In this document: in pieces, positions 8,290-16,917 of the stretch | How the letters are laid out: each line of letters begins with the position of its first letter | How positions within the stretch are numbered: the first letter of the stretch is position 1 | NCBI GenBank assembly: GCA_900660155.1 | Contig: CABFPE010000776.1 | Location: forward strand, 314,310 to 338,556 | Length of the DNA stretch: 24,247 nt | Reading direction: 5' to 3' | Source of the DNA: Hofstenia miamia | Taxonomy: Eukaryota > Xenacoelomorpha > Acoela > Hofsteniidae | Translations under genes and position numbers: made by a program | The notes under the pieces: generated by a model | Databases searched by the model: none | Told to the model about the DNA's origin: nothing | Seen by the model: the letters and a program-made list of their open reading frames with translations, nothing else

Positions 8290-10026
8290 TGGCAATGCTT
8301 CGTCCATTTTGTCCTCTATTTGCAGTACATCTTCTTTGTCATAGTATGCTTCTTCATCTCCAATTACATTTTTTGTTTTGTACAATCAGTTTTTTGTGGC
8401 CCTTCTGTCTGCAGCCATAACACTTGACATCTTTCTCTCTTACCTTTCTGGTTTTCTTGTCTTTCCCTTTAACTTTTATGATTTTTTCCGGTTTTGTTTC
8501 ATTGTAAGTTTTGTTGGGGAGACGTGGTTTGAGGTTGTTTCTCCATGTTGGTCCCTCTCTGTGCCATGCAGCTTTTTCATATATTAGTGCATTATTCTCA
8601 ATGGTTGCCTGTATATCAACTGCCTTTCAGATCATTCTTTCTAGCTTGTCATCTAACTTGCATTTTATTTCAAACTGTGTCCTGATGCTCTCATGCATCC
8701 CTTTACAGATATGCAAAAACAGATCATATTTGGAATATCTATTTTCTCTTGAGCTCAGTATTAGTAGTCATTCAACTTGTTAGATGTAATTTCAAATATC
8801 ATTGGTTTTTTTCATTTTCATTGCATTTAAAATAATTTGGTACTGGTTTTTTTAAAGCTTTTGTTTTCATAATAATTTATGAAATCTCCAATAATAGTTC
8901 ATAATTCCTCTTTGTTTCCATGTCCAACAGCAGATAATGCTGGGAAGCTGTGCCTGTCAAATATAGCAGGAGTCTTGCTGCTGCTGCTTGCTGGCTTACT
9001 TCACATTCCACCATTGTCAATTTGAACATCTGTAGCCATTCAATGAATGTTGGGTTGTAGCCATCTAACCTTCCATTGAACTTGGGTAATGGCGCCTTGC
9101 AAGGTATAGTATCATTGGTTGTTAGTTGTGGTAAAATTGAATTTTTGTATTTGGGTTTATTGTGACTCTTCATTGTGTCTTCCTCTTGTAGTTGTGTAGT
9201 CACTGCCTTTGGGTTGTCATTTATGATTTTCTGTTTCTCAGCATCTGAGTCTTCATTCAATTCTTTGTATATCACTCCTTTGTTAGCCATTATATGTGGT
9301 GCTTGCAATTCACTCTCTTTTCTTGAATGAAATTCCATTTAGTGGGTTTGTATGTTGCCTCTGTTCTCTTCCTCTGTCAGCTCTAGCAATCTTAATTTGT
9401 CCTTTAGTCACTCCAGTTCTCCTGCCTGTAAATCATTATCCTCTATTAACTGCCTATTTGTTATATCCAGTTGCTGAGTTTTTTCCTGCCATTGTTGATT
9501 CTGTTCTAAGAATCTTTTGTTGGACTCTGATAATTGGTGTGTGAGGAGTTTGATCTCATCTTGGAATAATTTGCTTTGCTTGTCTAGTTGCATTTCCATA
9601 TTTTCTTAATTTCACTCAAGATGGTTTCATTTTGTCATTCCATCTGTTTGAATATGCTTGTTCATTGTGTGATTTTGTTTTTCAAAAGTGCTTTGTTTTC
9701 TTGGCTCTTTCTTAGCATATCAATTATCTCTTGGGGGTTCATCTCTGGGGTGAATTGAAAGACTGTAGTTCTGTGTCAGGGGATGAATTTTCACCATAGT
9801 ATGATGATGATCACGTTGTTCTGGGGGTCACTACCCTGGGTGCTGTTTTCTTTGTGCTGCCTTTCTTTCCTTTTGTCATAGTTTTCTTTGGTTTGTAGTG
9901 GTACTTTTTCTTGATCACAATTCTGGGATCCTGTTGAAGTGCTTTGGTTTGGGTTTGGTTAGCTCTCTCTATTAACTCATTTGTTTTTTTCAAGTAGTTG
10001 TCCTGTTGCTTAGCTTCAACTTTCAC
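8290..10026 (-). pseudogene. element A gag with coiled coil and zinc knuckle
   Basis: In order on the minus strand: a basic N-terminal segment (10026-9811, with KKKYHYKPKKTMTKGKKG); a Gln-rich coiled-coil-like stretch (9599-9408); and a capsid-like region (9338-8877) with LPKFNGRLDGYNPTFIEW and YLTGTASQHYLLL, the typical Ty3/gypsy gag capsid pattern. Further on, EIKCKLDDKLER and AAWHREGPTW lie in a frame with stops. At the end is a CCHC zinc knuckle, CYGCRQKGHKK...TDC (8422-8382), whose last Cys is put out of frame by one missing base in an A-run. The segments sit in at least three frames. The start at 10026 lies about 160 bp inside the primer-binding site, a normal leader length. Confidence 0.8.
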
Positions 10027-10169
10027 TTGTAGATCTTGTCATAGTTTGTGGTTTGTTCTTTTGGATGTTTCTTTTAATCAAAAAAAGAAAATTCCTTGTT
10101 TTCTGAGAAGAATCATCTGTCTTAACTCAGGTAAATAGAGAATTTCTTTTCCATAGGTTGTTGTTCTCA

Positions 10170-10185
10170 GCTGTCACTGTCACCA
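10170..10185 (-). promoter_or_regulatory. primer-binding site of element A, tRNA-Arg-like
   Basis: Directly inside the 5' LTR, the minus strand reads TGGTGACAGTGACAGC. It starts with the TGG that pairs with a tRNA CCA end. It differs from the tRNA-Arg-type site TGGCGACCGTGACA used by the 412/mdg1 group at two of 14 positions, one of them a CpG-to-TpG change. The tRNA assignment is from memory of that site; adjacency to the LTR is seen directly. Confidence 0.6.
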
Positions 10186-10728
10186 TGTAACATCCTCTAC
10201 AAGGCATTATTACTGTTTGTCCTATGTTACTTTATAACATTAGTCATATCTTTGTGGGTAGGGATTTATTAACTAAACTAGATACTGTTTAGCTTTTAGA
10301 TATTTCTGTTAACATAGTGTAACTAGATTTAACTCTTCACTATTTAAGTGATGAAGCCATACAGCCATCTCTCCAAAATCAATAGTGGGCATCAGCCCAA
10401 AGCTGATCTCCACATCCATTTTCACCAATTCATTGATGATCCACTTGGTTAAGTTCCACCTCTCAGCTCAGCAATACAACTTATGTGTACCCTATCCTAG
10501 CTCAGTGTATACTCAAGACAAGACACAATTAGACTTAGACTCTATTTTGTAAAAGTGTTTCATGAATATGCAACCAGACTTGTTACTAGCTGCTTAATAG
10601 ATATTACATGTAGCCATTACCAAAATATATTGGCTTTAATAATTAACTTAATATTTAGCAGCTTCCTAACCTACATTTATTAATTAGTACATGCTCAGTC
10701 ACTTTATCAGTCACTTTAAAGTCACTAC
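10186..10728 (-). repeat. element A 5' LTR (interrupted)
   Basis: It starts TGTAACATCCTCTAC on the plus strand and aligns with LTRs B and C through CCTACATT and the TCAGTCACTTTA region (equivalent to B about 16300). At 10728 LTR C begins. The remaining half of an LTR of B length is not clearly found beyond LTR C, so the A LTR is either truncated here or too diverged to follow. Confidence 0.75.
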
Positions 10729-11827
10729 TGTAATATCCTCTACCAGGCTTTATCACTGTTGATTCACTGTTACCTTGTAACATTGACTGTGTTATTGCGG
10801 GTAAGGATTTACTTATTGTTACTGCTTGCTTAGTTTCTTCTATTACATTATGTAACCATAAATAACTATTCACTTTTTAGGTGACCTCTGCATCGATCTT
10901 TCAGTGGGCATCTGCCCAAAGCGGATCTCCACATCCAATTTCACCATTCTGTCCAATGCTTGAGTGTCACTTCTCAGCTCAATCAAGATAGCTTATGTGT
11001 ACCCTACATTAGCTCGGTGCTTACTCAAGGCATGACACAACTCGACTTAATCTCTATTGTGTGAAAGTGTTATATCTATTTACAACTGGAAACTGTCACT
11101 GTTCTTTATTCAATATTATATGTAGCCATTGCCAAAATATATTGGCTTTATCAAATAAATATTGAACAACTTCCTAACCTACATTTACAATTACTACATG
11201 TAAGGTCATTATCAGTTGATTATAGGTCATCAATTTAGATCTGAAAATATATTAAGATAATCCCTAAGGTTTGGTTATCCAACTATTTGTTGAGAGTTAA
11301 TTATCTAATACATGTAGAAAGGAAATGCTAGTTGGCTAATTGAGAGAAAACCCCTACACCTAACATAAGTGCACTTTCATGATCTGGCACAGGGACCCTA
11401 GAATCATTCCCTGTGATGTATCCAGACCACTACTAAACACCACTCAATTAGCTCAACATTGTATTAAATAATCAAAATGTTAATAAGATGAAAAATAAGA
11501 ATTCTAAGTAAAATTCTTTATCAAATTCTTACAATAAGTTTAAATGTATTTATAGTAATTCCAAAAGAAGTACCTATCAAGTCAAATTGAAACTTCTGCC
11601 AATATGGCAGTTATAAAATAACATAAGCATTGTTTAGTCAAAGTATTTTTATCAACAGATACAAATATCTCTTTTTTGACACATATTTTATTCTTGGTTG
11701 CATTTTACAAACTAATCTGAAATAATAGCAACTAATCTGATTATGATATTTTTAATCAACTCCTTTTTGATCTTATTCTCTTCTGTGATGTTTGCAGCTT
11801 ATTTCTGATTATTTGGATGATGCTACA
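10729..11827 (-). repeat. solo LTR C, B subfamily
   Basis: 1,099 bp, from TGTAATATCCTCTACC to GATGATGCTACA on the plus strand, with TG...CA ends. It aligns end to end with LTR B (15800-16922), roughly 90-95% identical where I compared them, but there is no polypurine tract or coding next to it, so it is a solo LTR. LTR B has 16 bp (about 15956-15971) that C lacks. It is flanked by ACTAC on the left (10724-10728). ACTAC also occurs on the right at 11833-11837, but five bases (ATCAC) separate it from the LTR end, so the target duplication is uncertain. Confidence 0.85.
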
Positions 11828-11837
11828 ATCACACTAC

Positions 11838-12727
11838 AATTGAATGTATGTTTTAACTTAAAAGTAATATTTTGATTGTTCAATTAGTAAACTTTAAATG
11901 TAATATAAGTAAAAAACTTTAGCAAGTGTTTCATTAACACATGCAAAGACTTTAGAAGATTCACTTTTAAGAAAAATGCATAACCATAGAATTTAACCTA
12001 GTTTGAGTTTACTGCATTAAATAAGCCTAATCATCAATATTAGTTTTTCACTTTTAGCTAAATCAACATCCCAATGATATTAGATACTTAAACTTGCATA
12101 TTTGCAATAATCAAAATATGATAAGTGTAACTAAATTGATAACTGCAAAAACTAATAAATTTACAAAAAAAATTTAATAGATATAAAATCTTAAGCTTAT
12201 ATAACTAAAGTTTCTTTCTTCTAATTTCTTTAAAAGAATTTTATGGTGTGATGAATGTGCTAATTGTGCTTTTAGGTTTGTGAAACATGAATGTAATTCA
12301 CTGAATTTAAATTATGCAAGGAAATTCACCTAGATGAATTTGATTTCATTTTCACATTTTATGCACCTATTGAATTTGGCTGGAACAGGAACTAGATACA
12401 CTTTTCCCAGAATATAGATCTAAAGTTTGGCTCAAGTGAATTTCACAATTACAAATAAAATGTAAAAGACTAAATATTTTTTACCTTGCCAAAATAAATT
12501 AAAAATAAGCAAACTTTTCAGTGATGAAATCACACTATCATAGTGTAATGGCTTCACACTTTGGGGGTGCCATATAATGGCTCTTCTTAATGATAGTGGT
12601 ATATAAGGAGACATTATTTATCCAATATCCTTACAATACAATTATGAATATTAGGAATATCATGCCTAAGTTCTTTGATTACTCATCTAAACTACTCAAA
12701 AATATTTTATTTAGAGTTTGTTTCTGT
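11838..12727. other. gene-free AT-rich stretch
   Basis: About 890 bp between LTR C and LTR D with no supported gene or element. It may contain the unrecognisable rest of the element A LTR and its original flank. Confidence 0.4.
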
Positions 12728-13852
12728 TGTAGCATCATCCAAAAGCAACTAAGCTGCAAGCAAAGAACAACGTTGAATGATTGATAATAATTAAAATTAA
12801 TTGTAAAATTTAGTTAATGATCTTAGTTATTTTTGTAAGATGCAACTAAGCTTTAATATTGTTCAAATTAAGAAAACTTGTTAGCCGATCAAGTAACATT
12901 TGACAAATTAAATTGAGCGAAATAACGCTTACAAAGGAACAGCCATATTGGCAGACGAATTATTTAAAATTCAAAATCAGCAGGTACTTTTGGAAAATTT
13001 TGATAAATAGCTTTGAACTAACCAGAAATTTGATGAACAATAAATTCTTCGGAGTTTATTTTATTTTCATTCTACTCTTATCTGGTTTGATTATTTAATA
13101 AAATGTGCAGCTAGGCAAGTTGTGTCGAGTAGTGGCTGGATTCCATCACGGGATCGATTCAAAGGGTCCTTGTGCCAGTCACGAAACCGCACTTATGTTA
13201 TGGTTAGGAGTTTTTCGATTCTTGCCTAGTCTGACTATCGATCTGTACATGTATGAAATAATTAATGCTTGAAATGACTGGATAGTCGAACACTCGACTA
13301 TAATTGACTTGATAAATGACCTTACATGTACTCTTATTAAATGTAAGTATAGGAAACTGCAGTTTGATTATTTAAATTGTTAAGCTGATAGTTTTATGGT
13401 AATGGCTGTTTTAATATTATGTAAATGCAGTTAGTGTCAATGCCTGGTTGCTTTACTAAATCAAAACAATAAACACTTTACAAAAATTGAGTTTAAGTCA
13501 GTTACAACTTTTACGTGAGTGCACGAACTGAGCTAAAGTAAGGTACACATAATTAGTTCCAGTTGAGCTGAGGTGGTGCCATGGACTCAATCATCGTTTG
13601 AGGAGGAGAGGAACTGTCTTGTGGAGATCGGCTTCAGGCAGTAGCCCATAGAAGAACTGAAGAGGAAACACCATACGACTCTGTCACCTAAACAGTGATA
13701 GTCAGTGCTCAATTATTCAATTAACATAACTAGTTAATACGAGAGAAGAGTCTGATGGTTTAGTAACTTAGTAACTCCTCACCCACAATTTACTGAGTGA
13801 TAATCACTAGTAATGATACATGGCACAATTAGGCTAGGTAGAGGATGTTACA
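12728..13852 (+). repeat. solo LTR D, opposite orientation
   Basis: 1,125 bp, beginning TGTAGCATCATCC and ending GAGGATGTTACA. It is the reverse complement of the LTR B/C pattern over its whole length. Shared segments include ATAAGCTGCAAxC (here CTAAGCTGCAAGC), GCCATATTGGCAG, GTGCCAGxxxxxGAAA and the GTAGAGGATGTTACA end. CTGT occurs directly before (12724-12727) and directly after (13853-13856), a 4-bp target duplication. It is more diverged from B and C than they are from each other but keeps more CpGs around 13124-13192. No internal coding sequence adjoins it. Confidence 0.85.
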
Positions 13853-14370
13853 CTGTTCTTACATGGCAGTTGGTTTAGTGTGCATAGCTGCTTTGAGAGA
13901 AAAGGAGGCATTAGGAGAACTCCATGGCAAAGTTGTGATTGTTGATGTATTTTGCATTAATTTCATCATTAATTTGGTTTGATACTACTAAACAATTTTG
14001 GTTCAGATTGAATTTAATTGTATTTATTTGTTTCAATTATTGTGTATTGACATAAGTTTTATTGTAATTCATGATAGCAGTGATTTGTAAATTAGATAAC
14101 ACCATTATTGATTTATTATAGGAGGATTAATGTTAATATAATCTGTTAAAGGAAACAATAATTTTGTATATAGTATCTCAACTGGTTTTGATAATATTTT
14201 AAGAATGAATGAGTGCTTACTAACTTAACTGATAAAACCTCTAAACAATTTAAGTGAAAACTTGAGTCACTCATTCAAAAAAAGGAACTGAATTTGATTT
14301 GAATAAAGGATTCATAAAATTTAATAGCAACATTAATTTCATTATAACAAGTTTAATAGTATTTAATATA
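13853..14370. other. gene-free AT-rich stretch
   Basis: Between LTR D and the mariner copy; nothing recognisable beyond AT-rich sequence. Confidence 0.4.
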
Positions 14371-15212
14371 TTTGGTTGGGGAATAAATTATTGTGGTTTG
14401 TAAATTTGTTTTACATTAATACACATTAGTGTGAGCCAGAGAGTATTAGCATTTCAACTTTGTTATTTTTTTATTGTTATAATGCAAAAGAAAGTTCAAA
14501 ATTGAAGTACCAATTTGAATAAATATCTGAATTTTTAGCCACTTATTCAAAATTTGAAATATCTATGTGATACAAATATTACTGTAAGCAATATTGATTT
14601 ATTGGGTATAAAATGGAATGCCATATTGATGAAAAAGTTCATTTTCAACACTTATTTCAATTTGTACTAAATTGTGATGGAAAAATAGCTGCCAAAGCTG
14701 CTCATGAGATTTGTGCTGTATATGAAGAAAATGCTATGCCAAAAGAATGGCACAATTGTGGTTCTCATGTTTCAAGAATGGTACCTTTACCATGGGCGAA
14801 AATGAACATTCTGGTCAAACAGTTAATCTTGATGAGGATCAATTGAATAATCTTCTTCATGAAAATCCACATCAGTCAACCACTTTCATTCATGGGAAAG
14901 ATTCAAAAACTTGGATCTTGGGATCCCACAATTCTTGAGTGAAAAATATTGAACTGCAGCATTCAATGATTGCTGCCAGATTGCTTGCCTGTCACAGGTT
15001 TAATTGTTCCAAAAAAGACTAATTTCTTTGCCACATTGAAAATGGCGATGAAAAGTAGTGTGTTTATGGCTCAGTCCAAAAAAAAATAATGATGGGGATT
15101 ATATTATTGATTAAATCATATCTTGATTTTAGATAATCTCAAGTTTTGTTTTAATAAATGATTAAATTTATTAATAATATAAAACTGCAGCAATTTATTC
15201 CCCAACCCAAAA
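14371..15212 (+). mobile_element. internally deleted mariner element
   Basis: The left end (from 14371) reads TTTGGTTGGGGAATAAATT. The right end (to 15212), on the other strand, reads GGGTTGGGGAATAAATTGC. These terminal inverted repeats resemble the GGTTGGGGAATAA type seen in some mariner groups. TA lies just outside on the left (14369-14370) and, one base out, on the right (15213-15214), matching the TA target site of Tc1/mariner. Total length is about 840 bp against about 1.3 kb for a full mariner, and the missing part is the C-terminal half of the transposase gene. Confidence 0.8.
14613..15095 (+). pseudogene. mariner transposase, truncated and frameshifted
   Basis: The N-terminal frame (from the ATG at 14613) has HFQHLFQFVLNCDGKIAAKA and ICAVYEENAM, the first helix-turn-helix of SETMAR-like mariner transposases. 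It slips by about one base near 14745 into WFSCFKNGTF and NLDEDQLNNLLHENPHQSTT, the linker and the start of the second helix-turn-helix. After further breaks, FLCHIENGDEK (about 15027-15059) is the first catalytic Asp motif (usually TGDEKW); the Trp codon that should follow is TAG. Nothing of the second and third catalytic Asp remains. It would be inactive, although the DNA-binding domain is recognisable. Confidence 0.82.
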
Positions 15213-15799
15213 TAATTTAAATAAGATACAGAATGTAATCATTTATTTATTCATTGAATTTATCTTAGACATTCTGTAAGAATGACTGCCATTTCATATA
15301 AATATATTAAATTTTGCTTTTCCAAGTATTTGCTAAGTTCTTTATATGCAAAAAGCCAGATGATACAAGTAAATTTAAACTCCTAAACAATTTAGCCTAA
15401 ATCAAAAGATGAGCTTTGTTTGCAATATCAATTGTGACATTGAGAATTTGGCAAAGTTATTACTAATACCAAACATCTGTAATGTTTTGGGTGCTTCTTC
15501 TAAACTTACAAATCAGGTTTATCCTTTTCAAAATTGAAAAGAAAATAACCTGTTTTGTAATTTGTTCAGAAAAATGGGTAGCTTGTGTGTGAGAACTAAA
15601 TGCAGATTGTCATTTATTATTTGTCAAGAAGGTTAGCAGACTAGTTTTGTTTGTCACATGTTTTATTTAAAATAAATTTCATTTTAAACACAATTAATAT
15701 TTTTTATTCCACATAGATGTCACAAAGATATTTTCTTTCAGTTGCAAATGGTTTTAGTCTCCTTAAAACATCAATCACCCTAAAAATGTAAATTACTAC
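15213..15799. other. gene-free AT-rich stretch
   Basis: Between the mariner copy and the 3' LTR of element B; no supported feature. The last bases before the LTR are ATTACTAC. Confidence 0.4.
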
Positions 15800-16234
15800 T
15801 GTAACATCCTCTACCAGGCTTTATCACTGTTGATTCACTGTTACCTTGTAACATTGACTGTGTTATTGCAGGTAAGGATTTACTAAATGTTACTGCTTGC
15901 TTGGTTTCTTCTATTACATTGTGTAACCATAATTAACTATTCACTTTTTAGGTGACGAACCAAAGTGGTAACCTCTGCCTTGATCTTCCAGTGGGCATCT
16001 GCCTGAAGCAGATCTCCACATCCAATTTCACCGTTCCTTCCAATGCTTGAATGCCACTTCTCAGCTCAATCAAGATAGCTTATGTGTACCCTACATTAGC
16101 TCAGTGCTTACTCAAGGCATGACACAACTCGACCTAATCTCTGCTGTGTGAAAGTGTTATATCTATTTGCAACCAGGAACTGTCACTAGTTGTTCATTCA
16201 ATATTACATGTAGCCATTACCGAAATATATTGGC

Positions 16235-16240
16235 TTTATT
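16235..16240 (-). promoter_or_regulatory. possible LTR poly(A) signal
   Basis: AATAAA on the minus strand, about 400 bp downstream of the TATA-like box in element orientation. LTR C has a one-base change here. It would suit 3'-end formation at the R/U5 border, but the spacing is not proof. Confidence 0.35.
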
Positions 16241-16639
16241 AAATAAACAAATATTGAACAACTTCCTAACCTACATTTACAATTACTACATGTAAGGTCA
16301 TTATCAGTCAATTATAGGTCATTAATTTGGATCTGAAAATATATTAAGATAATCCCTAAGGTTCAGTTATCCAACCATTTGTTGAGAGTCAATTATCTAA
16401 TACATGTAGTTGGAATTGCTAGTTGGCTAATCAAGAGAAAAACCCCTATGCCTAACCTAAGTGCACTTTCGTGATCTGGCACAGAGACCCTTGAATCGTT
16501 CCCTGTGATGGATCCAGACCACTACTAAACACCACTTGATTAGCTTGACATCGTATTAAATATTTCAAACCATTAATAATATGAAATAATAAGAATTCTA
16601 AGTAAAATTCTTTATCAACTCTTACAATAGTTTTAATTG

Positions 16640-16647
16640 TATTTATA
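16640..16647 (-). promoter_or_regulatory. possible LTR TATA box
   Basis: TATAAATA on the minus strand, about 280 bp into the LTR from its U3 end and also present in LTR C. It lies about 45 bp downstream of the YY1-like motif, a plausible core-promoter layout. Confidence 0.35.
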
Positions 16648-16692
16648 GTAATTTGAAGAGAGGTACCTGTCAATTTAAATTTAAACATCTGC

Positions 16693-16704
16693 CAAGATGG
16701 CGGC
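16693..16704. promoter_or_regulatory. YY1-like motif in LTR B
   Basis: CAAGATGGCGGC matches the YY1 binding consensus (AAGATGGCGGC) exactly. LTRs C and D have worn versions at the same place (CCAATATGGCAG and its complement form), consistent with loss of CpG. Confidence 0.45.
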
Positions 16705-16917
16705 TAAAAATAATGTAAGTGACAATTTGTCGAAAATGTTTTTATTGACAGATACAATTATCTCTTTTTTGAGACATGTTATTTTCTTGGTTGGAATATA
16801 CAAATCAAACTGAAATAATCACACTTGATTTAATCATAATATTTTTTAATCACTTCCTTTTGATCTTAGTATCTTCTTTAACATTTGCAGCTTATTTCTG
16901 TTTTATTTTGGATAATG

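Larger units (their letters stand above)
4145..10728 (-). mobile_element. element A: old, deleted Ty3/gypsy retrotransposon
   Basis: The coding order on the minus strand is gag (zinc knuckle at its end), protease remnant, reverse transcriptase, RNase H, integrase. This is the Ty3/gypsy (Metaviridae) order, with RNase H before integrase. It is bounded by a truncated 3' LTR (4145-4463) and a 5' LTR (10186-10728), both starting TGTAACATCC on the plus strand. Compared with element B it has lost about 4.6 kb between the integrase C-terminus and the LTR (including all of ORF3). It has also lost the protease active site, and about 0.5 kb around the integrase N-terminus is replaced by 1.1 kb of unrelated DNA. 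Frameshifts and stops are scattered throughout. CpG is much scarcer than in element B, as expected of an older copy. It is incapable of autonomous movement. Confidence 0.9.

Noticed and set aside
13150..13165. GATCGATTC resembling a tRNA B box
   Set aside because: It lies inside LTR D, aligns with LTR B and C sequence there, and has no A box or cloverleaf around it.
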